The notes under the pieces are model-generated. The model was not told the DNA's origin, did no database searches, and saw nothing but the letters and a program-made list of their open reading frames with translations. Both the position numbers and the translations under genes were made by a program. DNA of 64,000 bases from Streptomyces sp. TSRI0107 (GTDB lineage: Bacteria > Actinomycetota > Actinomycetes > Streptomycetales > Streptomycetaceae): positions 310,001 through 374,000 of the forward strand of contig NZ_LIVZ01000004.1 of NCBI RefSeq assembly GCF_001905845.1, written 5' to 3'. Each line of letters starts with the position of its first letter. Position 1 is the first letter of the stretch. Of the stretch, positions 15,067 through 23,781 are shown one piece after another.

Positions 15067-16371
15067 GTGCCCGCACCCAAGAAGATCGCCGGTCGATCCC
15101 TGCTGGTCGCTTCGGCGACCGTGTTGTCCCTTTCGCTGACCGCTCCGGCAGCGCTCGCCGCGCCCAAGCCCACCCCGTCGGCGAGTGGGAGCGCCAGTCC
15201 GTCGGCCACTCCCCCGGCGAAGATGTCGACCGTCGGCGGGGAACGGCTGGGGCTGCCGGGGACCCAGGTCGATCTGGCGCCGGGCGTGCCGGTGCTGCCG
15301 AAGGACGTCACCGCGCGGTCGTGGATCGTCGCCGACGCCGAGTCCGGCGAGGTGCTGGCCGCGCACAACGCGCACTGGCGGCTCGCCCCGGCCAGCACGC
15401 TGAAGATGCTGTTCGCCGACACCGTGCTGCCCAAGTTCCCGCGCAACGAGAAGCACAAGGTCGCCCTCTCCGACCTGGAAGGCGTCGGCGCCGGTTCCAG
15501 CATGGTCGGGATAAAGGAGGAGGAGACGTACACCGTCCACGACCTGTGGCTCGGTGTCTTCCTGCGCTCCGGCAACGACGCGGTGCACGTGCTGTCCGCG
15601 ATGAACGGCGGCGTCAAGAAGACCGTCGCGGAGATGAACGCACACGCCGAGGAACTCCAGGCCCTCGACACGAACGTGGTCAGCCCCGACGGCTACGACG
15701 CCCCCGAGCAGGTCTCCTCCGCGTACGACCTGACCCTGATCGCCCGCTCCGGGCTCCAGAAGAAGGACTTCCGCGAGTACTGCTCCACGGTGACCGCGAA
15801 GTTCCCCGGCGAGACCAAGAAGAACAAGAAGGGCAAGACGGTCCGCGAGTCCTTCGAGATCCAGAACACCAACCGGCTGCTCACCGGCGACTACGACATC
15901 TCCCAGTACCAGGGCATCGCGGGCGTCAAGAACGGCAACACCACCAACGCCGGCGCCACTTTCACCGGCGTCGCCGAACGCGGCGGCAAGGTGCTGCTCG
16001 TCACCGTCATGAACCCGCAGAAGGGCGACCACAACGAGGTCTACAAGGAGACCGCGCGGCTCTTCGACTGGGGCTTCAAGGCGTCCGGGAAGGTTGATCC
16101 GGTGGGCGAGCTGGTGCCACCCAAGGGCGCGGCCCGGCCCGGCGCCGAGCCGGGGGCCACGGCCGCCGCGCCGGGCGCGGGCGAGGCCGGGGGCGCCGCG
16201 GCCGGCGGGACCTCGGACAAGCCGGTGGCGAGCGCCACCGCGGAGAACGGTTCGAGCGGCATCGCGACCGCCCTGGCGATCGCGGGCGGGCTGCTGTTGC
16301 TGCTCGGCGGCGCCGCGTTCCTGGTCAACCGTCGCTGGCCGTTGCCCGACCTGGTGCGTCGCCGGCGGTGA
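15067..16371 (+). CDS. D-alanyl-D-alanine carboxypeptidase (S11 penicillin-binding protein)
   Basis: A 434-residue exported low-molecular-weight PBP that trims terminal D-Ala from peptidoglycan stem peptides. A signal peptide covers about 1-32 (cut after ALA), and a Pro/Ser linker follows. The active site is S110-T-L-K113 with S168-G-N170; the third motif reads KNG (288-290) instead of the usual KTG. A Gly/Ala/Pro-rich stretch leads to a C-terminal membrane helix (about 400-420) and a basic tail. GTG 15067 has no ribosome binding site. TACTTT at 15054-15059 would start transcription at about 15066, so a leaderless mRNA is likely. Its 3' end overlaps the convergent YihY gene by 47 bp. Confidence 0.9.
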   Translation: MPAPKKIAGRSLLVASATVLSLSLTAPAALAAPKPTPSASGSASPSATPPAKMSTVGGERLGLPGTQVDLAPGVPVLPKDVTARSWIVADAESGEVLAAHNAHWRLAPASTLKMLFADTVLPKFPRNEKHKVALSDLEGVGAGSSMVGIKEEETYTVHDLWLGVFLRSGNDAVHVLSAMNGGVKKTVAEMNAHAEELQALDTNVVSPDGYDAPEQVSSAYDLTLIARSGLQKKDFREYCSTVTAKFPGETKKNKKGKTVRESFEIQNTNRLLTGDYDISQYQGIAGVKNGNTTNAGATFTGVAERGGKVLLVTVMNPQKGDHNEVYKETARLFDWGFKASGKVDPVGELVPPKGAARPGAEPGATAAAPGAGEAGGAAAGGTSDKPVASATAENGSSGIATALAIAGGLLLLLGGAAFLVNRRWPLPDLVRRRR

Positions 16372-17230
16372 CGCCCTCCGCCTCCTTGCTGGGCGTCGCC
16401 GTCCAGGCGGCGCTGTACAGCAGCAGCTTGGAGGTGAAGTTGATCCACAGCAGCAGGGCGACCGGCACGCCGAACGCGCCGTACATGCTCTTCGTGGCCA
16501 CGTCCTGCAGGTAGCCGCTCAGCAGCAGCTTCAGCAGCTCGAACCCGATCGCGCCGATCAGCGCCCCGACCACCAGCCGGTGCCTGGTCGGCTCGACGCC
16601 GGGCAGCAGCGTCAGGGCGTACAGCAGCAGCAGGAAGTCGGCGAGGACGGCGACGGCGAACGCGGCGATCCGCAACAGCAGGCTGCCCCAGCCGTGTTCG
16701 ACCAGCCCGAGCTGGCGGGAGATCCAGCCGACGGCCGCCGAGGCGACCGTGGAGGTGGCCAGGGTGACGAGGACCGCGCCGCCGAGGCCGATCAGGACAC
16801 CGCCGTCCTTCGCCCTGATCAGGAACGGGTTCTCCGCCTCGTCGGGCAGCTCCCACACCGCGCGCAGACAGTCCCGCACCGCGCCGACCCAGCTGATGCC
16901 GGTGAACAGCAGCACGGCGCCCGCGATGATCCCGACGGTGCCGGCGTTGTCGACCAGGGCGCCGATGTTCAGCTGGTCCGAGATGCCGGGCACCTGCTCG
17001 GCGACCTTGTCCTCCAGCTCCTTCTGCTGGTCGGCGCTGAGCATGGCGGCGCCGACCGCGGCGGCCACGGTCAGCAGCGGGAACAGCGCGATGAAACTGG
17101 TGAAGGTCATCGCCGCGGCCAGTCTCGTCCACTTCACGCGGTCCAGGCGTTCGTACGAACGCCACGCGTGCGTGGTCATCAGACGGGCGGCCCACGGGCC
17201 GATGACCGGGAGGTTTTTCAGCCAGTCCAT
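16325..17230 (-). CDS. YihY/BrkB family inner membrane protein
   Basis: A 301-residue polytopic membrane protein with six predicted helices. Family signatures are LAAAMTFTSFIALFPLLTV near the start, WVGAVRDCLRAVWELP in the middle and FGVPVALLLWINFTSKLLL towards the end. The function of the family is unknown (it was once misnamed ribonuclease BN). It is the last gene of the leftward PAP2-UbiA-GtrA-YihY operon; ATG 17230 lies within the last codons of the GtrA gene (13-bp overlap). The last 15 codons overlap the convergent carboxypeptidase gene. A role in membrane or lipid-sugar handling is inference from the operon. Confidence 0.88.
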   Translation of the reverse strand: MDWLKNLPVIGPWAARLMTTHAWRSYERLDRVKWTRLAAAMTFTSFIALFPLLTVAAAVGAAMLSADQQKELEDKVAEQVPGISDQLNIGALVDNAGTVGIIAGAVLLFTGISWVGAVRDCLRAVWELPDEAENPFLIRAKDGGVLIGLGGAVLVTLATSTVASAAVGWISRQLGLVEHGWGSLLLRIAAFAVAVLADFLLLLYALTLLPGVEPTRHRLVVGALIGAIGFELLKLLLSGYLQDVATKSMYGAFGVPVALLLWINFTSKLLLYSAAWTATPSKEAEGVTAGDAPGRATASDG

Positions 17231-17697
17231 GATCCGACCTTGCCCTCGCCCTCGCTGTGAAAGACCCATGTCCGGGTTCCCCAGAAGCGCAGGATCGTGG
17301 CCAGTGCCATGCCGATTCCCGCCCCGGAGACCGTGTCCGCGCGTTGCGAGGTGAAGCCGAGGCCGTAGTGGCTGACGGTGAGACAGAGCAACTGCACCAG
17401 GGCGCCTGCGAGGTTCACGGCGAGGAACACGGCGTACCGCCGCCAGGGCGAGCCCGGCGCGGCTCCCCGGTAGGTGCCGAGCGCGTTGCCCGCGTAGGCG
17501 ACCGTGCAACCCGCCACGAAGGACAGCGCCTTGGCGGTGAGCGGGTCCAGGCCCGCGGGGCCGCGCAGCCAGGTGAAGAGGGCCAGGTCCGCGGCGTAGG
17601 CGAGGAGGCCCACGGCGGCGAAGGAGAGGACTTCCCGGCGGTGCGGGCGTGGCCGGGGATCCGCGCGGGCGGGTGCGTGGGTCACCGGCCGGCTCAC
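17218..17697 (-). CDS. GtrA-family membrane protein (lipid-linked sugar flippase-like)
   Basis: A 159-residue protein with four membrane helices (EVLSFAAVGLLAYAADLALF opening helix, LSFVAGCTVAYAGNALGTY, YAVFLAVNLAGALVQLLCL, GAGIGMALATILRFWGTRTWVF). This is the GtrA/DPMS_2 topology associated with moving or organising polyprenyl-phosphate sugars. GTG 17697 overlaps the UbiA stop (GTGA). The nearest mycobacterial parallel is Rv3789, a GtrA protein beside dprE1/dprE2, which fits the neighbouring genes here. A role in the export or assembly of decaprenyl-phosphoryl-arabinose is inferred. Confidence 0.85.
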   Translation of the reverse strand: MSRPVTHAPARADPRPRPHRREVLSFAAVGLLAYAADLALFTWLRGPAGLDPLTAKALSFVAGCTVAYAGNALGTYRGAAPGSPWRRYAVFLAVNLAGALVQLLCLTVSHYGLGFTSQRADTVSGAGIGMALATILRFWGTRTWVFHSEGEGKVGSWTG

Positions 17698-18749
17698 CAA
17701 TCGGCCACCGCCAGGCCGTACATGGCCAGCCACACCAGACCGATCAGGGCGAGCGCGCGGTCGCGCAGGACCACGTCCTCGGGCTCGCCCGCGATGCCCC
17801 GGTCGGCGAAGACGGCGTACCGCAGGATCGCCAGGATGAACGCGACCATCGACAGCTGCCGCCAGGGCAGCAGCCCGGTGTGCGGGTCGCCGCCCTCCTC
17901 CAGCGCCCACATGCAGTAGCCGAGCACGGCCACCCCGGCCGCCAACTGCCATACGAAACGCAGGTAGCCGACGGTGTACTCGGTGAGCAGCGGGCGTGTG
18001 GCGCCCGCCTTCCCGGCCATCTGCACGGCCTCGGAGTACCGCTTCGCCGCGACCATGAACAGCGCCCCGAACCCGGTCGTGATCAGGAACCAGCGCGACA
18101 GCGGGATGCCGAGCGCCAGCCCGCCGACCATCGCCCGCATCAGGAACCCGGTCGTGACCACGGCGAGGTCGACGACCAGGACGTGCTTGAGGCTGACGCA
18201 GTACGCCAGTTGCATGCCGACGTACGCCGTGAGCAGCGCGGCGACGACCGGTGACGTCAGGAACGCCGCCGCGGCCGGCGCGAGGGCGGCCAGCCCGCCG
18301 CCGACAGCGTACGCGACCGGCACCGGGACCTGCCCGGCGGCGACCGGGCGGTGCCGCTTGGCCGGGTGCGCGCGGTCGGCCTCCGCGTCCCGCGCGTCGT
18401 TGATCAGGTAGACGGCCGCGGCGCACGCGGTGAAGAGCGCGAAGACCAGGGGGAGCCGGACCAGGGCCTGCTGGGAGAAGAGTTGTCCGGCGGCTGCCGG
18501 GGCCGCCACGACGAGGACGTTCTTGACCCACTGCTTGGGCCGCGCGGTCTTGACGAGGCCCCCTAGGAGGCCGCCTGCGCGCGGCTGTTCGGCGTGTCGC
18601 GGGCGGGGCGGACGCGGCTCCCGGAGGGCGGGTTCGGGGGCCCGCGCGGTGTCGGCCTGGGGTGCGGAGCCCAGGGTCCGCGCGGTGACGTCGTGGGGTG
18701 CCGGGTCGGTGGTGCGCGTGCCGTTCGTCATGGGCGCGGCCTCAGTCAT
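17694..18749 (-). CDS. ubiA: Decaprenyl-phosphate phosphoribosyltransferase-like UbiA prenyltransferase
   Basis: A 351-residue UbiA-superfamily membrane enzyme. The first 60 residues are Pro/Arg-rich and cytosolic; KTARPKQWVKNVLVVAAP then starts the transmembrane part. The first Asp motif, NDARDAEADRAHP, is typical of the branch that transfers phosphoribose from PRPP to decaprenyl phosphate (M. tuberculosis Rv3806c), and SLKHVLVVDLAVVTTGFLMR follows. Neighbours supporting this are a PAP2 phosphatase immediately upstream (8-bp overlap), a GtrA protein downstream (GTGA overlap) and DprE1/DprE2 divergently. The product would be decaprenylphosphoryl-5-phosphoribose. Assignment beyond the superfamily rests on context and motif. 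Confidence 0.85.
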   Translation of the reverse strand: MTEAAPMTNGTRTTDPAPHDVTARTLGSAPQADTARAPEPALREPRPPRPRHAEQPRAGGLLGGLVKTARPKQWVKNVLVVAAPAAAGQLFSQQALVRLPLVFALFTACAAAVYLINDARDAEADRAHPAKRHRPVAAGQVPVPVAYAVGGGLAALAPAAAAFLTSPVVAALLTAYVGMQLAYCVSLKHVLVVDLAVVTTGFLMRAMVGGLALGIPLSRWFLITTGFGALFMVAAKRYSEAVQMAGKAGATRPLLTEYTVGYLRFVWQLAAGVAVLGYCMWALEEGGDPHTGLLPWRQLSMVAFILAILRYAVFADRGIAGEPEDVVLRDRALALIGLVWLAMYGLAVADW

Positions 18750-19305
18750 GCGCGCTCCCTGTCACGGCGCACCCGCTCGCGCCCAGGCCGTCGGGCACGC
18801 CCTGCCGCACCCAGCGCGCCCCCAGGTGCGCGGCGAGCGCTCCGAGTGCCGCGCCGGCCGCCACGTCGGAGGGGTAGTGGACGCCCACGACCAGGCGTGA
18901 GAGGCACATGGCGACGGCGAGGGGCGGGAACACCTGGGCGCCCAGCGTGCCGAGCGCGCCGTAGGCGACGGCCGCGGCTGCCGCGGAGGCGGCGTGGGAG
19001 CTCGGGAAGGAGTGCCGTCCGGCGGTGCGCACCAGGGGCTCGACATGCGCGGGGCGCGGACGGCGCACGATCCGTTTCACACCCATGCTGGCGAGGTGAG
19101 CGCCCGCGGTGAGCGCCGTTCCACGCAACCAGGCGCCACGCCGCGCGCCGTCCACGGCGGCTCCCGCGAGACCCGCCGCGAGCCACAGCGCCCCGTGCTC
19201 ACCGGCCCACGACAGGGCGCGCGCGGCCGCGGCGACACGCGGGTCGGAGCCGTAGGCCCGGAGCGCCGAAAGGATTCGGTGGTCCATGTCGTCGAGGTCG
19301 TCCAT
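18742..19305 (-). CDS. PAP2-family phosphatase (likely decaprenylphosphoryl-phosphoribose phosphatase)
   Basis: A 187-residue integral membrane phosphatase with the three acid-phosphatase motifs complete: KRIVRRPRP, SFPSSHA and SRLVVGVHYPSD. The conserved His of the last two are the nucleophile and acid/base. By position it matches Rv3807c, which sits beside ubiA in mycobacteria and is thought to remove the 5-phosphate from decaprenylphosphoryl-phosphoribose. ATG 19305 has only a weak ribosome binding site; ATG 19287 (MDHRIL) is an alternative. It is the first gene of the leftward operon, divergent from dprE1. Confidence 0.87.
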   Translation of the reverse strand: MDDLDDMDHRILSALRAYGSDPRVAAAARALSWAGEHGALWLAAGLAGAAVDGARRGAWLRGTALTAGAHLASMGVKRIVRRPRPAHVEPLVRTAGRHSFPSSHAASAAAAAVAYGALGTLGAQVFPPLAVAMCLSRLVVGVHYPSDVAAGAALGALAAHLGARWVRQGVPDGLGASGCAVTGSAHD

Positions 19306-19437
19306 GTGGACTCACTGTTCACGCCCCCGCCGCCGGAACTCCGGCAATATTGAGCGACATCCCATTAATCACCCATTTCGGGGAGAGGTGCAGGTTTCAA
19401 ACCTAATAGCCCCCATAGGGGCGATACGGTCACCGAC
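19306..19437. promoter_or_regulatory. Divergent promoter region between the PAP2 and DprE1 genes
   Basis: These 132 bp are the most AT-rich DNA in the neighbourhood (GCAATATTGAGCG, CCATTAATCACCC). CCCCATAGGGG (19411-19421) is a small perfect palindrome. On the + strand TACGGT (19425-19430) is placed as a -10 box for a transcript beginning at or next to the dprE1 ATG (19438), and no ribosome binding site precedes that ATG, so dprE1 may be leaderless. Both halves of the putative decaprenylphosphoryl-arabinose pathway are driven from here. Confidence 0.45.
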
Positions 19438-20790
19438 ATGCCTGCCGAGACCGTTTCCGTCACGGGGTGGGGCCGCACCGCTCCCACCACCGCCCGTCTG
19501 ATCCGCCCGCGGTCCTACGAGGAGGCCGTCGCCGCCGTCCGTGACTGCGGGGCCCGCGGCGGCATCCCCCGGGGCCTGGGACGGGCCTACGGGGACGCGG
19601 CGCAGAACGCCGGCGGGGCGGTGCTCGACATGACGGGCCTGGACCGCGTGCACGCCATCGACGCCGACGCCGGCACCGTGCTGTGCGACGCCGGCGTCTC
19701 TCTGCACCGGCTGATGCAGGTGCTGCTGCCGCTCGGCTGGTTCGTGCCGGTGACGCCCGGCACCCGCTATGTGACCGTCGGCGGGGCGATCGGCGCCGAC
19801 ATCCACGGCAAGAACCACCACGCCTCGGGGTCCTTCTCCCGCCATGTGCTCTCCCTGGAGCTGCTGACGGCCGACGGCGGCGTCCACGGCGTGAGCCGCG
19901 GCACCCCCCTGTTCGACGCGACCACGGGCGGCATGGGCCTGACCGGCGTCATCCTGACCGCGACGATCCAGCTCCAGCCGGTCGAGACCTCCCTGATGTC
20001 GGTCGACACCGAGCGCGCCGCGGACCTCGACGACCTGATGGCCCGGCTGACCGCCACCGACCACCACTACCGCTACTCGGTCGCCTGGATCGACCTGCTG
20101 GCCCGCGGCGCGGCGACCGGCCGCGCGGTGCTCACCCGCGGCGACCACGCGCCCCTGGAGGCGCTGCCGGAGGGCACGCGCGCGCGGCGCGACCCGCTCG
20201 CCTTCCGCCCCTCCCAGCTGCCGGCCGCCCCCGCCGTCCCCGAGGGCCTGCTCACCCGGCGGACGGTGGGCCTGTTCAACGAACTCTGGTTCCGCAGGGC
20301 CCCACGCGCGCGTGCCGGCGAACTGCAGAAGATCTCCACCTTCTTCCACCCGCTGGACGGCGTGCCGCACTGGAACCGGATCTACGGCCGCAGCGGCTTC
20401 GTGCAGTACCAGTTCGTCGTCGGACACGGCCAGGAGGAGGCCCTGCGCCGGATCGTGCACCGGATCTCCGAACGCCGCTGCCCGTCCTTCCTGGCCGTCC
20501 TGAAGCGCTTCGGGGAGGCCGACCCGGGCTGGCTCTCCTTCCCCGCCCCCGGCTGGACCCTGGCCCTGGACATCCCGGCCGCCCTGCCCGGCCTCGACGC
20601 CTTCCTCGACGAACTGGACGAGGAGGTGGCCGGCGCGGGCGGACGCGTCTACCTCGCCAAGGACGCCCGGCTGCGGCCCGACCTGCTCGCCGCGATGTAC
20701 CCCCGTCTGGACGACTTCCGCGCCCTGCGCGCGGAACTCGACCCGCGCGGGGTGTTCGTTTCCGATCTCGCCCGTCGACTCACCCTCTAG
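19438..20790 (+). CDS. dprE1: Decaprenylphosphoryl-beta-D-ribose 2'-oxidase-like FAD enzyme (DprE1)
   Basis: A 450-residue FAD oxidoreductase of the VAO/D-arabinono-lactone oxidase type. With DprE2 it epimerises decaprenylphosphoryl-ribose to -arabinose. The FAD domain carries GLGRAYGDAAQNAGG, PGTRYVTVGGAIGADIHGKNHH and GGMGLTGVILTATIQLQP. The C-terminal half aligns with mycobacterial DprE1 through FVQYQFVVG, SFLAVLKRFG, LSFPAPGWTLALDIP, VYLAKDARL (the catalytic Lys) and FVSDLARRLTL. The Cys387 hit by benzothiazinones in M. tuberculosis corresponds to Ala376 here (TLALD against NICVD). It probably has no leader. The stop overlaps the ribosome binding site of DprE2. Confidence 0.85.
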   Translation: MPAETVSVTGWGRTAPTTARLIRPRSYEEAVAAVRDCGARGGIPRGLGRAYGDAAQNAGGAVLDMTGLDRVHAIDADAGTVLCDAGVSLHRLMQVLLPLGWFVPVTPGTRYVTVGGAIGADIHGKNHHASGSFSRHVLSLELLTADGGVHGVSRGTPLFDATTGGMGLTGVILTATIQLQPVETSLMSVDTERAADLDDLMARLTATDHHYRYSVAWIDLLARGAATGRAVLTRGDHAPLEALPEGTRARRDPLAFRPSQLPAAPAVPEGLLTRRTVGLFNELWFRRAPRARAGELQKISTFFHPLDGVPHWNRIYGRSGFVQYQFVVGHGQEEALRRIVHRISERRCPSFLAVLKRFGEADPGWLSFPAPGWTLALDIPAALPGLDAFLDELDEEVAGAGGRVYLAKDARLRPDLLAAMYPRLDDFRALRAELDPRGVFVSDLARRLTL

Positions 20791-20798
20791 GAGCCGCC

Positions 20799-21554
20799 GT
20801 GAAGGACGCCTTCGGCCTCCCCCAGTCCCTGCTCGTCCTCGGCGGCACGTCGGAGATCGCGCTCGCCACCGCCCGCCGCCTGATCGGCCGCCGCACCCGC
20901 ACCGTGTGGCTGGCGGGCCGCCCCTCGCCCGGCCTGGAGGAGGCCGCCGAAGGCCTGCGCGCCCTCGGCGCCGACGTACGCACCGTCGCCTTCGACGCGC
21001 TCGACCCCGAGTCGCACGAGACGGTCCTCGGCAAGGTCTTCGCGGAGGGCGACATCGACATGGTGCTGCTCGCCTTCGGCGTGCTCGGCGACCAGGCACG
21101 CGACGAGCGGGAACCGGCGAGTGCGGTGCGCGTCGCGCAGACCAACTACACCGGCGCGGTCTCCGCGGGCCTGGTCACCGCGCGGGCGCTGCAGACCCAG
21201 GGCCACGGCTCGCTGGTCTTCCTCTCCTCCGTCGCCGGGGAACGCGCCCGCCGCTCGAACTTCATCTACGGCTCCAGCAAGGCCGGCCTGGACGCCTTCG
21301 CCCAGGGCCTGGGCGACGCGCTGCACGGCACCGGCGTCCACGTCATGGTCGTACGCCCCGGCTTCGTCCGCTCGCGGATGACGGCGGGCCTGGAGGAGCC
21401 GCCCCTCGCCACCACCCCGGACGCCGTCGCGACGGCCGTCGAGCTGGGGCTGCGCCGGCGTTCGGAGACGGTGTGGGTCCCGGGGGCGCTCCGTCTGACC
21501 ATGTCGGCCCTGCGCCACACGCCCCGCGCGGTGTTCCGCCGGCTGCCGATCTAG
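20799..21554 (+). CDS. dprE2: Decaprenylphosphoryl-2-keto-ribose reductase-like SDR (DprE2)
   Basis: A 251-residue short-chain dehydrogenase. VLGGTSEIALATARRL is the cofactor loop in the variant (GGTSEI) used by DprE2 instead of TGxxxGIG. LLAFGVLGD replaces the NNAG motif, and catalytic Ser/Tyr/Lys lie in FLSSVAGERARRSNFIYGSSKAG. It would reduce the 2'-keto intermediate made by DprE1. GTG 20799 follows AGGAG by six bases, and the ribosome binding site overlaps the dprE1 stop. The TAG stop is made of the TA flank and first G of palindromic element B, so the element may have shaped the C-terminus (...FRRLPI). Confidence 0.87.
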   Translation: MKDAFGLPQSLLVLGGTSEIALATARRLIGRRTRTVWLAGRPSPGLEEAAEGLRALGADVRTVAFDALDPESHETVLGKVFAEGDIDMVLLAFGVLGDQARDEREPASAVRVAQTNYTGAVSAGLVTARALQTQGHGSLVFLSSVAGERARRSNFIYGSSKAGLDAFAQGLGDALHGTGVHVMVVRPGFVRSRMTAGLEEPPLATTPDAVATAVELGLRRRSETVWVPGALRLTMSALRHTPRAVFRRLPI

Positions 21555-21737
21555 GCTCTGTCGTTTGGATCAGCCCGGCTGTGAGGGACGGTGCGTCCCG
21601 GCCGAGTCGAGCGGGGTCTGGTGCGTGCAGCTGCAAGGCGGAGGAGGGAGTCGACGCGGCGCGTCGGCGACTGACGACAACGCGGCAGATGTGCGTGCCA
21701 GACCCCGCGACGCCGGGATGATCCAAACGACAGGGCC
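21554..21737. mobile_element. MITE-like palindromic element, copy B
   Basis: A 184-bp non-coding element with TA on both flanks (21552-21553 and 21738-21739). The ends are inverted repeats: 21554-21579 against 21712-21737 agree at 24 of 26 positions, with CTGTCGTTTGGATCA in each. The interior (21631-21686) closely matches the interior of copy A at 12662-12821, while the termini are different, so the two belong to one family with diverged ends. It lies between convergent genes and can form a long hairpin. No coding capacity. Confidence 0.75.
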
Positions 21738-21753
21738 TACGTCCCCTGGAGGG

Positions 21754-22335
21754 CTACCAGCTGGGGATCGTGCCGCGTTCCGCGGGAGCCGCCTGCGGCG
21801 GTACCACCGGGCCGCCGCCGAAGACGAAATCGCGGAGCTTGCGCCAGATCCCGTCGACGCCCTGCTCGTACAGCGCGAAGCCGGTGCAGGACCACTCGGC
21901 CTCGTAGTCGGCGAGTTCCTCGTACGCGCGGTCCATCGCCTCCTCGGCGATGCCGTGCGCGATCGTCACGTGCGGGTGGTACGGGAACTGCAGTTCGCGT
22001 GCCACCGGACCGGACGGGTCACGGACCTGCTGCTGCAGCCAGGCACAGGATTCGGCGCCGTCGACGATCCGCACGAACACGACCGGTGACAGCGGCCGGA
22101 ACGTGCCCGTCCCGGACAACCGCATCCGGAACGGGCGCCCGGCCGCGGCGACCGCCGTGAGGTGCGCCTCCACGGCCGGCAGCTCGCTGTCGTCGATCTC
22201 CGCCGGCGGCAGCAGGGTGACATGCGTGGGGATGCCGTGAGCCGCGGCGTCGCCGAAGCCCGCGCGCCGCTCCTGGAGCAGGCTGCCGTGCGGCTCCGGG
22301 ACCGCGATCGACACACCGATCGTTACGGTCCCCAC
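21754..22335 (-). CDS. 2'-5' RNA ligase family protein (2H phosphoesterase)
   Basis: A 193-residue protein of the two-histidine phosphoesterase superfamily (LigT/thpR-like). The two H-x-T motifs are HVTLLPP (about 38-44) and HVTIAHG (about 122-128), which form the active site of RNA 2',3'-cyclic phosphodiesterases and related enzymes. The true substrate is unknown. Starts MGTVTIGVSIAVPEPHG at ATG 22335. It converges on the dprE operon with element B in between. The 239 bp upstream of it, to the trpS end, contain no gene that I can support. Confidence 0.85.
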   Translation of the reverse strand: MGTVTIGVSIAVPEPHGSLLQERRAGFGDAAAHGIPTHVTLLPPAEIDDSELPAVEAHLTAVAAAGRPFRMRLSGTGTFRPLSPVVFVRIVDGAESCAWLQQQVRDPSGPVARELQFPYHPHVTIAHGIAEEAMDRAYEELADYEAEWSCTGFALYEQGVDGIWRKLRDFVFGGGPVVPPQAAPAERGTIPSW

Positions 22336-22574
22336 GTCGTCTCCTGTCGTCGTGTCGGTACGTACGCCTGTGCGGACGCGGGCGGCCGCGGTGCGGTCGC
22401 CCGGCTATCGACTGTACGGCCACGGCTGTGCCCTGGGCAGGCGCAGCCGTAGTGATGTGCAGCGCTGTGCGTGGTGCGGACCGGGCCGTGATCTTCGCGC
22501 ACGACCCGCACGCGGCCCGGCACTCCACCGCGTACGCGGCGCACTACGGCCACGTACCCGGCTCGGTGCCCGGC

Positions 22575-23753
<1,179 letters not shown>

Positions 23754-23781
23754 TCAGGAGCTGATCGACGTGTGAGCCGGG

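Noticed and set aside
22323..22553. Possible 76-codon gene between trpS and the RNA ligase family gene
   Set aside because: No ribosome binding site, overlaps the start of the next gene and has unstructured composition; the gap is left as non-coding.
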